64,000 bases of DNA from Isoetes taiwanensis (Eukaryota > Streptophyta > Lycopodiopsida > Isoetales > Isoetaceae). Position numbers and translations under genes: made by a program. Shown piece by piece: positions 10,918-22,387 of the stretch (position 1 is the stretch's first letter; every line of letters begins with the position of its first letter). The notes below the pieces were generated by a model. The model saw only the letters and a list, made by a program, of their open reading frames with translations, was not told where the DNA came from and did no database searches. The stretch covers positions 11,606,680 to 11,670,679 of the forward strand of contig JAJEKV010000023.1 of assembly GCA_021234155.1 (NCBI GenBank), read 5' to 3'.

Positions 10918-13252
10918 TTATTGCCTACCGTGGCATGCACCGTGGGTGTTGAGGTAGCCACGGCCCCAACCAGAACAGTGGGAAGGGGTAGCTGGTCCTT
11001 GAGGGCAGGACAGAGTTTCAAAATGGTGGCTAGACTCAACGGAATCTTGATTTTTGCAAGTTCTTCCTGGAGTTCCAAGGGAACATGAGAAAACGGACTT
11101 GCAGGATCCAAGGGAGCAGGAGTTGTAGGTAACTGAGCAGCAACTTCTTGGAGAAGCTCCATCTCTGCAGCAATGTTAGGATATTGCTGAGAGCGTGAGG
11201 GTTGAGATGACTGAGTGGTCTCTTGACGCTGCTGAGCACGTGTGGTTGCGTGTACATTGGCAAGCGTGCGCCCTTCAGCAGCTTGCATAAGGTTGAGAAT
11301 GCTCTGTCGGACCTTTGGCATGACATGGGGCATAAGAGTATCCAAAGCTGGAGAAAAATGGACCTTTTTGTTGTCTTCATGAGGGATCGTGTCGACTGCA
11401 AAGGCGGGTTGTGTGTCATTAGGAATGATGGTCAAGAGGCGGGAAGCCCTGGTCTGACATGAGACCAAACCAACCCAGTTTGACGGTTGGACCAGAGGAT
11501 TGAGAGCTTGGTAAATTTCTTCCTGAGCTTGTTGATCCACAGGAGGAGTTGACGAAGGAGCTGGTTCATACCTTTGTTGTTGAGGCATGTGTGGGGGCTT
11601 TCTGAGAACAGGACGAGGGCCTTGTTTGCCATTAGCGATCCAAAGTTGATAGGCCGTGAGGCGTACTGACGTGGTTTGATTCGTGCCTGGAAGTTGGACT
11701 TGAACTTGAGGAAGTTGAGGGCACGCCGTGGTGGTATGACCCCATTCCAGACAATAATAGAACTGGGCTTTCGAAGGATCAGAAGGGGGGCGATTGTTTT
11801 GTCCCCGTGGCTGCTGAGATTGTTGATACTGTTGAGGAGGTTGTGCTTGAAATTGCTGAGGCGGGTATGAGAGTTGTTGCTGAGGCGTGGTCTGTACTTG
11901 ATAAACCATCTTTTGTCTGAAAGGTGTAGGATGAGTACGAGTGCATTCTTCTGTGGCATGATTGCACATGTTGCAGCGTTTACAATGAGGGGGGCCATTG
12001 GAGGAATTGCACTCATTGGCCAAATGGCCTTGATATTTGCAGACGTGGCACCAAATTTGACCGCGTTATGGATTGGAGTGTTGAGGCTGAATGGCAGTCT
12101 GAGGAACCATGACATGTGGGATGAAGGGTAGCTCTTGGAGAGCCACGCCACGGGAGGAAACATAAACTGAATGATTGACGAGTTCGATGGCCTGCTCCAA
12201 AGTCTTGGGGCGCAGGTATTCAGTCATGAGACGAATAGCCGGAGGAAGTCCCTGTAGAAACCAGACGAGGATCTGGCTCTGCGTGGGGTACTCTTGAAGT
12301 TTGCTGAGGAGAATGTGAAGACGATCCGCAAAATCCCGGGCTGACTCCGTGGGCTCTTGCTGAAGATCATTGAGTTGCTTGAGAAGAAGTTGATCATCAT
12401 CTGTGGTGCCATAATGAGAAAGGAAAGCAGTCTTCATGTCTGTCCAGTTTTGTTTCCAATGGCTTTTGTTTGCCATTAGCCATTGATGAGGAGAGCCACG
12501 CAACGTGGTGGAAAAGATGTGGAACTTCAGTTGAGATTGAGTGTGACCATTTAGGACAGTCAGAGCCTCAAATTCTTCCATGTGGGCTTGAGCACTTTGA
12601 TCTAATGATTTGCCTTTAGTACTGCCAAAAGTGGGATAGGTCAGTTTGAGAGTCTGAAAAGAAGAGTGTGACAGACCTTGCGCATAGAGCGGCTGAGTAG
12701 GAGGAGGCACATAATGAGGTGGTACAGCCATAGTCTCGGTATGGTGTGTCAGAGGGGCAGAAAAACCCTGAGAGTCTTGAAAAGGAGCATCCTATGGGGA
12801 AGGTGAGAGCTTTGTTTGAGATCAGTGAGAGTGTAAACTGGAAGAGTATGTTGAAAAGAAGGGGATTGGGGATATGTCTGAACCTGGGGAGGGCCGAAAG
12901 AGACATGGGGATAACCCATTCCGCCAGGGGGAGATGATGGTTGTGAAGGCAGAGGAGTATGGCCAGAGGAGATATGAATGTAGGCACTCTCTAGAGTGTT
13001 GAAATAAGCTGGAGGGGGCTGAACAGGTGTATGATGGGGAGATTGAGGTTGTGAACAATGTTTACACGCTGGAGGAGAGCTAGGACGAGAGTGAACACGA
13101 GAAGTAGGTGGCGCCGACTGAGCTCGTGAGCGAATATGGATATCATAACCAGTGTCATACATATCTCGAGCAACTTCGCGACGTTGATGGCGCTCCAATC
13201 GAGACGCCGTCTGGCTAAGGAGCTCCTCTGGGGTGAAAGCTCGGGCAGACAT
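10918..13252 (-). pseudogene. gag: Ty3/gypsy gag with zinc knuckles, frameshifted
   Basis: The likely start is MSARAFTPEEL at 13,252, followed by a Ser/Pro-rich arm. After a frame change near 12,750 the retrotransposon gag domain follows (YPTFGSTKG, WLMANKSHWKQNW, YGTTDDDQLLLKQL, SARDFADRL), about 12,650-12,150. Two zinc knuckles of C-x2-C-x4-H-x4-C type lie around 12,045 and 11,985 (CHVCKYQGHLANEC and CKRCNMCNHATEEC). A third near 11,745 (CLEWGHTTTAC) lacks its first Cys. A Gln/Pro-rich stretch lies between knuckles two and three. Gag forms the virus-like particle and binds RNA through the knuckles. At least two frameshifts break it. Confidence 0.75.
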
Positions 13253-14481
13253 GGTAAAAGAAGGAAGAAAAAGAAAATCAGACCCGACAGCGGCGACAGT
13301 GTTTGCGGTTGTCGTCTGCCAAATCGAGGCGAAAATCTGCAAAAAGCAGATTAATAAGAATATAGCTCGGGGAATTATGCTAGCTTAGCGAAGAAAGCTA
13401 AGCAAATGTGGAAAGAGGAAAAGTAGTGCAAGAGATGTGCTACATGAAAGAATACCCATGAGAAAACATGGGAAGAAAGGACATGGCAGAATTGTCGTGA
13501 AGGAACATGGCAACAGGGTTGTCGGAAGAAGAACCCCATAGAAGAAAAAATACCTATGGTGGAAATATGAAGATAACGTGACAAAGTAAAGGCCTCAATT
13601 AAAGAAGGGGTCAAGTCACGAAGATTTGAAGGAGAAAAGATGTCGAGAAAACGGGAGAAAAACCCTTGAGAAGATTATGGAAGCGGAATTACCCATGAAA
13701 GAATAGAGAAAAGTGTCATGGCCCTAGGGGAAAAAGCCAGAAAAGAAATTGCAATGGTGACGTGGGCGACTATGAGCAATGAAGGTTGAAGAAGATATCT
13801 AAGGAATAAAAGTGCCAGCCGAGATTGGGAAATAAAAACCCATTGAAAAGTAAAAAGATACTAAGGAGATGGCAAAGAAAAAAATCATGGCAAGGGGCAA
13901 GGTCGAATTTGTGAACCATAGAGAAAAAAAAAATAAGCAGAAATTGTTAACACAAGATAATTGTTAACAAAAGGGAAAATATTTGGGGCTAAGAATTCTG
14001 AACGGACGGAGCTCTTGGCCGGATTGATGGTGCAAAAAGACATGGCTTTCCAGATTGATTCGCCCAGCATATCGCCAATACAGGAAGGACTCCGCTTGAG
14101 ACTTCTGCAGACCGGCTGTTACAGATCAAAAGCATTTAGACTGAAGCCGAATTGATCGAGGAAAACAGAGAAGATTGTTCTAAGAATAGCGTGAAAGGAA
14201 AAGGGAAAAAATCGAATTGAACTTGTTGGAAGCAGCCATTCCGGAATCCTTAAGACTATTTGGTCAAGAGTTGTTGGAGCAGCCGAATTGTTGTTGAAGA
14301 AACACAAAAGGTGAAGCCAGCAATCCGCAGATTCACAGAGGATTAGGCCGGAATTGAAGCATCTCCATAAAATTCCCGCCGATCTTCTGCTGCAGAATGC
14401 GAAACAGAGAAAGAGAAATAATAAAAATTAGGAAATACGAAGCACTTAAAGAAAGAAGGAAGTGCACCACTTCAAATACAT

Positions 14482-14550
14482 GATGGGTAGCCGAGTTGGG
14501 CAAGACCTATGCCTCCTAATGCATAGGTGTCGGGTTCAATTCCATTCCAC
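14482..14550 (+). other. tRNA-like segment with Pol III A and B boxes
   Basis: TAGCCGAGTTGG (14,488-14,499) matches the A-box consensus TRGCNNAGYNGG exactly, and GGTTCAATTCC (14,533-14,543) matches the B box. Between them CCTATGC..GCATAGG forms an anticodon-arm-like hairpin. The T-arm is only partly paired and the acceptor stem does not close, so this is not a functional tRNA. It is most likely a tRNA-derived SINE head or a tRNA relic. Confidence 0.45.
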
Positions 14551-14599
14551 GACCTTTTGCTAAAGGAGTGAACCACAAAATCGCATCTTTTTTGCGTGC

Positions 14600-14841
14600 T
14601 GACGTGGCAAAGATGAGTTGGCATATGAGAGACCCAAGGTGGCATATTTGATGATGTGGCGTGACCAGTTGCATGTTTGATGACGTGGCGAGTGCCACGA
14701 GGGCGATCCGCCTAGGTGGCGAATACGAAATCCAAGGGATGCGATGACGTGGCGCTGACGTGGCGAAGGGGTAGATTGGACTATAAATATGTGAACCACG
14801 GTTGGGGTTTTTCCAACCATAACCAAAGCAAGTGCAATAAA
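14600..14841 (+). promoter_or_regulatory. Promoter-like block: TGACGTGGC array, TATA box, AATAAA
   Basis: TGACGTGGC, a bZIP/ABRE-type core, occurs at 14,600, 14,681, 14,745 and 14,756, with a variant TGATGTGGC at 14,652. TATAAATA follows at 14,782-14,789 and AATAAA at 14,836-14,841. This is the layout of a plant LTR U3-R or of a stress-responsive promoter, but on the strand opposite to the element's genes. It may be a solo LTR of another element or an antisense promoter. ABRE-like arrays are known to bind ABA/stress bZIP factors; activity here is inferred. Confidence 0.45.
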
Positions 14842-14921
14842 GTTTGATTTTCCGTTCTAGTTCTCTTGGTTCTCCTTCACAGCGCTACCTTTTCCTCGGG
14901 TTGCGAGCGGGGCTCGACAGC

Positions 14922-15499
14922 GGTCTGGGTTCGGGAACTCCTGCAAGACAGCCCTCTGAGAGGACCCTTGGTTCAAACAGGAGAATCCGGTAGCTGTGTC
15001 ACGCGGGATTTGCAAAAGGAACAAAGGAAAAGGGAAAGAGAGAGAACAAAAGAAAAACAATAAGAACACAATGATGAGAACGAAACTATTTGATATCAAT
15101 GATGATACATGAGCTCTCGCAATAGAGAGAAAACAGAATGGAGATAAGACCAAAAACTCATCTAGCCTATGAATGCTAGCTCTACTCATATATATAGTAC
15201 AATGGCCTTTGGCCCAATATAGATACTCTGTCAGATCTCGGTGCCCCGACTCCTGGAAGGAGGCCTGATTTGCAGGAATGTTGACGGTGCCTCTTGAGAT
15301 GCCTGAAATCACGCTGACGCTGATGGTGACGGCCCGTCACTTGTCTGTTCTCTGCCTCTTCTTTGGCGCGGGCGTGGTCTGCTGCTTGGTCTTATGCGGG
15401 GCTTTTGACGACTGACCTGGACCTGACTGTGGCTCCTTGTTCTTGACCTGGTCCTCCGTGTGCATGAATAGTCCTGTACCAGGACGTACAGGACTAACA
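14922..15499 (-). repeat. LTR (5' LTR of the minus-strand gypsy element)
   Basis: Direct-repeat partner of 2,987-3,562 in the same orientation. The element's transcript would start in this copy and run toward lower coordinates. The outer end (..CTAACA at 15,499) is identical to the other copy; the inner end diverges just before GGTCTGGG. Confidence 0.8.
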
Positions 15500-15804
15500 A
15501 TATCATATTCCAATTTCCCTCTAAAGTGGTGATTAAAGTTGATCCCATCAATATGAGAATCTCTACTCTGGATCTTGGCATTTTAAATGACAACTTTGGT
15601 ATTTATGAGGAAACCAGGAAGGAAGACTCGGAGGATGACTTTGACTTCCATGTCAGCAGCAAGACCTCCACACTAGAAGACGAGGCCTGGCTCTCCACAA
15701 ATAGTAGAAGGAAAAGGGGAAAGAAAATCTCCAAAGATTATACCTTGGGACCTCCAACAAGATCCCCAAGAAAGATCCTCCCACCAAATGGATATAAGTC
15801 TTAA
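15500..15804 (+). pseudogene. LINE ORF1, C-terminal part
   Basis: The LINE resumes directly after the LTR. An open frame (from about 15,500, with VIKVDPINMRIS) runs to the stop at 15,802-15,804 and ends in a basic tail (RRKRGKKISKD). It overlaps the start of ORF2 at 15,788 by a few codons, as is usual in plant L1 elements. Fusing it to the first part at 2,979 restores a normal-length ORF1. Confidence 0.5.
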
Positions 15805-18800
15805 AGGTATCACTTGGAATATCCAAGGCATCAATTCGAATCTCAAAAGAGGTAGGTTGAAGGTTTGCCTCAGTTCTATGAACCTTGACTTTATTTTTTT
15901 TCAAGAGCATAAGATCCATGATGATAATATCATTTCAATAATTAGAGATGTTTTGCCTGCTAACTTCCAGCATTGGTCTCTTAAAGCTAATAATACTTCT
16001 GCTGGCATTACTATAGCTTGGAGTAATAGACTCAACCTTGAAGATATTCAGATGGTCAATGATAACAGTAGGAGATGGCAGATCATCCATGGGAAAGTAG
16101 GTGATAAAATGATTGTTTTCATTAATGTATATACATATCATCAGCCCCCTGATAGAGTTAACCTTTGGAATGTCATAAATAGGAGTTTAGAAAGAATTTC
16201 CTATGATGAATGCATTTTAGCTGGTGATTTCAATATGGTTACTCATAGTTATATGAGAAATACTAATTTCAGGTGTCTGACTGATTGAGTTCTCGAGCTG
16301 GAATTCTCTCCTCTCTTCTCACCATCTCTCTTTGGCCAAGGTTACTCCCCATTCTTTCAGTTGGAGTGACCACATAACTCAGCCAGTTTGTTGTCTCCAT
16401 GACAGATTTTATCTCAGTGAATAGTTCTAGGATCACTAATCTCACCAATTACACTCTCTCTGACCATTTCCCTCAGCTCATTAGCATATGTGGTAACAAT
16501 GTTTAGAGGAAAAGAAATTCTTATTTTAAGTTGAATACTAATCTTCTTGAGCAGGATGTTTTTTGCCTAACCTTCAACAGATCATCTCTCAAGAGAAAAA
16601 GCCTTCTGGTGATAGATGGATTGGTGGGTTAAAAGTATCCAAAAGGATCAAGAATTGGCTGAAAGTATGGGGAAAAGAAGTCCACAGAAGTAACACTGCC
16701 CATCTTCAGGACTTAAGAACCCAGTTAAATTTGGCTCAGGGTCAACAAAAAGATGATATCAAAATACAGATAGAAAGAGAGGAAATTAGAATTGCTAGGG
16801 GTTGGAAGATCACGGCAAAAGTGAAGGAGCTCAAGGAAGATGAGAGGAGCAACTCAAAGTATTTCTTCATCAAAGCTAAAGGCAGAGTCAAGAAAAAATC
16901 ATATTTACAGCATTCTTTGGGAAGGCAACAATATCGATAATGACACTCAGCTAAAGTGTGCTGCCAAAGATCATTTTTCTAGGATCATGGGAACTGAGGA
17001 AAATATTAGTAGAGAAGACATTGAAAATTTTGTGCATATCCAGCAGAAAGTTACTAATCAGATGAATGACAGATTATCTAGGCCTTTTTCTTATGATGAG
17101 ATGCTCAAGGTTCTTCAGGAAATGGAGAATGGTAAGACTCCAGGCCCCGATGGCTCCCAGCTGAATTCTTCAAAAAATCTTGGGAAATTCTGGGTAAGGA
17201 TATTGTCTCCTTGGCTAATGAGTTCTTGACTATTAAGCAACTGGACTGCAGAATCAATACAAGTTTGATTGCCCTCATCCCGAAAATTGAGCTCCCAATC
17301 ACCTTCTCTGATTATAGACCTATCTCCCTGACCAATGTGGTTTATAAGTTAATTACAGGTACCATTGCTGCTGGACTCAAGCCCATCCTGGAGGAGGTCA
17401 TCAGCAATACTCAAAGTGCCTATCTTAGGAGAAGGTATATTCTAGATAATGTTGCTGCTGCATCTTTAGGTATCTCCTGGGCCAAAGATTCTAACCAGTC
17501 AACTGGCCTCCTTAAATTAGACATCACAAAGGCCTTTGACACGGTAAGTTGGGATTTTTTATGCTAGTGCTGTAAGAAACTTGGATTCTCTGATAATGTA
17601 ATTTCTGTTTTCCAAGCTATTCTTAAGAATTCCAGATCTGCTGTTCTTATCAATGGTGAATGCAGTCCATTCTTTGATATTAAAAGAGGGGTCAAGCAAG
17701 GCTACCCCTTTGCACCTGTTTTATTCTTAATTGTGATGGAAGGATTGAATAGTAACTTCAAGAGGGCAAAAGATCTCCATTTAATCAAGGGTCTCAGTCT
17801 TCCCTCCCAGGAAGCAAACGAGATTCTTAATGTCCATTTTGCAGATGACCTTCTTATTCCTACATTCGGAGGATCAATCCATTCAAAATACTCAAGCTAT
17901 CTTGGAGGATTTTGGAAAATGCTCGGGATGCAAAATCAATCCCAATAAGACCAAGTTAATCTCAAGGCATCAAGAAGAGGGTGAGCATGCAGCTGCAAGC
18001 ATGGGATGTATGTACCTCTTCCCTAATACTAAAACGAAAAGTCTAGGCATTCCTTATGCTATTAGAATTAATGCATGTGACCTCTGGGAGGACCTGATAG
18101 ACAAATTCTACAGAAAGGTTGACTCTCTTAATTCTAAATTTTTATCTAAAAATGGGAGAGCCATTCTGGCAAACTCAGTCATTTCTTCCTCTCAGATCTA
18201 CCAATCCTCCATTATTATGGCTCCTAAGAAGGTTTTGGCTAAAATGCAAGGTATCATTGGAAGGTTTATTGCAGGTGGATCTAGCAGGAGGTGCTGGGTC
18301 CCTATCTCTATGGATGAATGTTGCAAACACAAAAGGAAGGGGGGTCTGGGAGTTATCAATATTGAGAAGCAGGCCACTGCTTTGGCTACAAAATATTTCT
18401 TCAGGGCCTGCAACAACCAGATGAACCACCCTGTGAGTGCTCTCATTTCTCATTATATTGAAAAGTGTCATCCCTTTGGCTGGAGAAACCTCAAAATGCA
18501 GCTACCTCATAGCATCCACTTTGAATTCACTGTTCCTGCCACCATGCTTTTGATTATCAAGAAATGGATTAGAGCATGGCTAAAGGTAAGAGGTATGTAC
18601 ACATGGAAAGAAGGACTTTCTCAGGACCAGCCTATTTTCTGGAGTCCCTCTCTTATTTTGGATGACCCTAATATGTGTTTAGCCACTAATTTCCCTAAGT
18701 TAACCAAACAGTGGACTAATAGAGGCATAATCTATATAAGGGACATCATTGATGATTTCGACTATCAAGAATCCACCCTTAGAGATCTGGGAGAGGACTC

Positions 18801-19415
18801 CAGGCAGCTTTTCAATAGTATCTCTCAGAGATTGGCAATTGGAGAATGGCATGATACTAATGAATTTTGGCATATTAATGGCTTTTGTGGATATAGAATT
18901 AACTTGGCCTACAGGTATCTCAACAGGCACCAAGAAATATCCATTCATATGAAATGGAATATTGACCCTGACTGGGTATTCAGAAATTTGACCTTTATGT
19001 GGAAAAGTCCAATTCATCCAAAAATCAAGGCATTCATGTGGCAGCTTTGGCATAGAGCCTTGCTACCAACAGAAAGAGGTGGAGGCTCAACATGTCTAAT
19101 TCTGATATCTGTGTTAGATGTTTGCAAGATCAGGAAAATGAAGAACATTTATTTAAAAACTGCCTATGGGCAGAATGGACTCTGGAGTTAGCAGAAACTG
19201 AGCTTAATATTCCTGGCTTGCCCAATATGCAAGCTATTGAGCTTTTTTTCCCTGGCAACCCAGTTGAATGGAGGAGGTATATTCTCCTATGGAGAATGTG
19301 GAAGGGAAGAAATGCCTTGATTTTCAAGGATGAAATCATCTGGCCCAACACCATAATAAAACGAGCCCAATATGACATAAATTGGGTTTTGGAAGTTTAT
19401 GGGAATCAAAATTAA
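15788..19415 (+). pseudogene. LINE ORF2: AP endonuclease, reverse transcriptase, zf-RVT
   Basis: The endonuclease begins MDISLKGITWNIQG at 15,788, with FFQEHK (catalytic Glu) and LAGDFNMV. The SDH-type motif (TLSDHFP) is near 16,460 in another frame. The RT has FSDYRPISLTNVVYKL (about 17,310), LLKLDITKAFDTVSW (about 17,510) and the catalytic box HFADD at about 17,840. A 453-codon stretch (17,830-19,191) carries the thumb region, and zf-RVT follows (SPIHPKIKAFMWQLWHRALL, then CVRCLQDQENEEHLFKNC) to the stop at 19,413. ORF2 nicks the target and copies the RNA. Stops at 16,286 and 17,565 and several frameshifts show it is dead. Confidence 0.8.
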
Positions 19416-19993
19416 GGTTCAGTTCTATTCTTTAATGCCTGTTTCTTCTTGTTTGTAGGTAATACTTTGATCATGTTTAAAAGGCTGAGATGGAAAAGGA
19501 TGAATCTCCACGCCAGTGCATTATGGCTTACTCAGTTCGGAGTCGAGGTACCTAATGAACATGGAGAGGAATATCAATGCAATTGCACCTGCACCTCCTA
19601 CTTTGATGTGAAAAGATATATTCTTTGCACTGCAAAAGACAAAAAGGACAGATTCAATCCAAGAAAGGCTCATCTGTGCAAATGCCCTTATTGCTTGTTC
19701 ATTGTAGCTAATAAGGGGATGGAAAGAAAGGATCATTCTCGAAGGGAGCATAAGAAGAGAAGTTTTTCGGGTGAATACTGATCACCATGCTAATCTTGAA
19801 ACCAGCTGCTCTGCTTTTTTGAACTATCAAGAACTTTTCTACTCTATTTTGGATTTGGATAGTTCTGTTTTAATCAGGGTCCCTAACCTACCCTATCCTA
19901 AAGGTTATTCTCAAAAACGCTTTTAATAGCTCTTTATGTAATCTTTTATCATATGGATTTTTAATATACTTCAGCCTTCAATTAAAAAAAAAA
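19416..19993 (+). other. LINE 3' UTR and poly(A) tail
   Basis: A non-coding tail follows the ORF2 stop and ends in an A run at about 19,984-19,993, directly before the right TSD. A small open frame at 19,449-19,781 with several Cys pairs (CNCTC, CKCPYC) is in this tail. I do not recognise it and regard it as part of the LINE 3' region. Confidence 0.55.
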
Positions 19994-20009
19994 AACAGTA
20001 ACAATAACA
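19994..20009. repeat. Right target-site duplication of the LINE
   Basis: Exact copy of the 16-mer at 453-468, immediately after poly(A). Confidence 0.7.
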
Positions 20010-20051
20010 TAATGATGATGATAAATTTTAAAGTATATCTTTTAATAAAAA

Positions 20052-21031
20052 TCAACATTGCGGAGTTGGTTTCACTTCAAAAAACTCTTCATATACATCA
20101 AATCCAAACCTAAAACTTTGCAGCCGATGATTGCCCAACGTATTATGTTTCTCATGTGCTACAAAAGCTAGACAAGTATGCCCTAAGACATCTATTAGTG
20201 TGTATGGAGTCTCAGTGTATACACAATGAGGGAAATGTATTGTAACCTCGGGATAATACACATCATCTTCAGATGAAAATGCAAAGCAATTGTGTCACGG
20301 CATACCAAGAATTCCCTAAACCTCTCTAGGAAGAGAAAAATTTTGCTCGATAAAAGTATAAACGAACTTGTCAGTAATATAATACATTAATTGAGTAAAA
20401 GTACAACCAGTGTTTATACTAAAACCACCATCCCCATTGTCTTTCAATCTGAAGTCATCACTTGGTATTGACAGAAATTTATTATCAATGCTAATTTGCT
20501 AATTTGAAGAATAGGTATAAAATAAAAGTGTAGTAGAAAATGATTTGTATAAAATGGCATGATATTATAGTCATCAAGAAAACTGGGGTCATTAAATATC
20601 AATGTAGAACTTGACTTAGAATTTTTAAAAGGAAGACAAAGTGAGAACTCTTGCTTACTAAAATAAGCGCGTCCACAATTGACAATTCAGTTCTTCCCAG
20701 TCCTAATATTCCATCTCTGATCCTTCCACCGTAGTTATATCCATAGCAAAAAACAAAACGTAATAATACTTTTACAAAGGTCAATGTATCTTTTATCACT
20801 TGTATCTTCACCTCACTTTTCTTCCCATATATCAACTTAATGCGACATAAGTTATCTATACAAGTAACATTGTTTAACGAAAATAAATCACACCGAATTG
20901 CAAGGTACTGAATATATATTTTTTATGATGACTTGTTATATCTATTGTATTTTGTATTGGTGCATGATTCAACACCAGCAATCCATGTTGTCCCACCTCC
21001 TGTATCAACGGTGAGCTTCACAAATATATTT
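20052..21031 (-). pseudogene. Aspartic protease relic (A1B, nepenthesin/CDR1-like)
   Basis: Reading downward on the minus strand, the family's landmarks occur in order. The first active-site loop is VKLTVDTGGGTTW (Asp-Thr-Gly codons at 20,998-21,006). Next come FCYGYNYGG and GILGLGRTELS (about 20,690-20,760). The second active-site loop reads SINTGCTFTQL (about 20,400), where the family has DSGT or DTGT, so the second catalytic Asp is Asn. The C-terminal core has YYPEVTIHFP, TCLAFVAHE and LGNHRLQSFRFGFDV, ending PTPQC at 20,052. In-frame stops near 20,320 and 20,300 and frame changes show it is a pseudogene. The family are secreted or apoplastic peptidases with defence roles. The LINE inserted just downstream of its 3' end. 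Confidence 0.75.
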
Positions 21032-22369
21032 GAGGATCCTGCCCTCAAATATACTTGCAAGAGGTAGAATTGAGATGAGTTGAACTTACAACAAAGTCGT
21101 ATTCAATTCATGTTTATTTGCAAATATAGGCAGTTCTAAGAATGAGGAAGAGGCTGTAAAAATGATTAATAGCATAAGCATGTATTAAAACAAAATGCTA
21201 TACTTAAAAGTTTGGTATTTATAGGAGAAAACATGGAGGTATTTAGAAGAAAATATAGCACACCAAAAGTAAACTATGAAGCTTCTACAATAAAATATAT
21301 ATTTATATATCAATATTTGTGCAAAATAAGGGGGCAAATCCCTTTACAGAACAAAACAGAATAAACAACACACAAAATAAGATTTTATAGAACTAAAGAA
21401 AATAAAACAACACACAAAATAAGGTCAGTGTTGGGAGCAAATACAAACATTTGCAATTGCACATTTTTTGCAAAAGTTTGCACTGCAAACATGGTATTTG
21501 CATCTGTTGTTATAGAGAATATAGTTTCAGAATTTACAGAGATCATAAACATGTTAAAGATTCAAAGATTTCAGAAATTTCAAAGATTCCATTCTGGTCC
21601 CTTCCTTTTCATTTCACCTGATTTGTGTTATCTTCAGCATGTTACAGACCCGTGGAGAATAGGAAGACAAGATAAGCAAAATACAATAAAAGAAGAAGAA
21701 GAAGAAGAGATGCAAAAATGAAATGAAAAACTTGGACCGAAATTGTAGAACAAAAACCTGTTACTTTTTTTTGAAAATAATAGAGCAAAGGGTCATCTGG
21801 GCGCTAAAAGTTTGAGCAGGAAGGCTGCAAACAGCAAAGAATGCCAAATGTTACCATTTTTAATTTGTGGTGCCACTTGTTCGCTTGAATTTCGCTGCCA
21901 GAGATACCAGAAAGCCTAATTCAATTTTGGAATGTCCTTACTTTTTAAATTTATTTTTGGCACTGTGAGAATCTAGGGAAACTAAAGGGATTTAGAGGAA
22001 TCTAAAGGAATCTAGAAGAATCTTAAGAAAATTTACAGATCCTACATAGTATAAAGACTTGTAAATAAAGACATATAAGTGCTATCAAATGATATATTTA
22101 TAGGTATATCAGATGGGGGGCATCGCCTTTAGGTGTATATAGACACAAATCCTGGCCGTCCAAATCTTGAGGTGGCGCATTTATGGCCCTCAGATCTGAT
22201 GGGGGGCATGCATGGGCATGCATGGGGGCATGCACCACATGCCTGGACCGTTGGACCGTCGGATATGGAGGAAGTTAAATCTTGGCCGTTGATTTAGGCT
22301 TAAGGAAGGTGCAAAGAAATTCATCAATTAAAAGTTGGTATTATATCATTTATTATTACAAGAAATTTA

Positions 22370-22387
22370 TCGCGGCGGCCGCCGCGA
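22370..22387. repeat. Perfect 18-bp GC palindrome
   Basis: TCGCGGCGGCCGCCGCGA is self-complementary and sits in otherwise AT-rich DNA. It contains a NotI site. It could be a chance hairpin or a small GC-rich regulatory island; nothing nearby decides. Confidence 0.8.

Larger units (their letters stand above)
13253..14921. other. Leader between 5' LTR and gag, with foreign-looking insert
   Basis: About 1.7 kb without a supported protein gene. The 13.4-14.4-kb part is A-rich and shows no motifs. The 14.48-14.92-kb part has its own structure on the plus strand: Pol III-like boxes, repeated TGACGTGGC boxes, a TATA box and an AATAAA signal (listed separately). I could not identify a primer-binding site next to the LTR at 14,921. 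Confidence 0.4.
2980..15499 (-). mobile_element. Ty3/gypsy LTR retrotransposon, Tat/Athila-like, nested in the LINE
   Basis: The ends are direct repeats of about 0.58 kb in tandem orientation, and all internal genes read on the minus strand in the order gag, protease, reverse transcriptase, RNase H, integrase: the Ty3/gypsy order. The insertion site shows TATC before the element and ATATC after it, a 4-of-5 match to a 5-bp TSD. No chromodomain follows the integrase, and the linker between protease and RT has the FAWSYKDL motif usual in Tat/Athila elements, so I assign that branch. A large extra ORF lies between pol and the 3' LTR. gag and pol are broken, yet the LTRs differ at only about 16 sites by eye, so the insertion is fairly young compared with the LINE. 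Confidence 0.85.
469..19993 (+). mobile_element. L1-type LINE, split by a nested LTR retrotransposon
   Basis: A non-LTR retrotransposon of plant L1 layout: a 5' region, ORF1 with a DUF4283-like RNA-binding region, then ORF2 with AP endonuclease, reverse transcriptase and a C-terminal zinc-binding zf-RVT region, then a 3' UTR and poly(A). The two halves (469-2,979 and 15,500-19,993) join across the nested Ty3/gypsy element and together are about 7 kb, a normal full length for plant L1 elements. A 16-bp TSD flanks it. Both ORFs carry stops and frameshifts, so it is dead. The exact 5' end is set only by the TSD. Confidence 0.8.
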
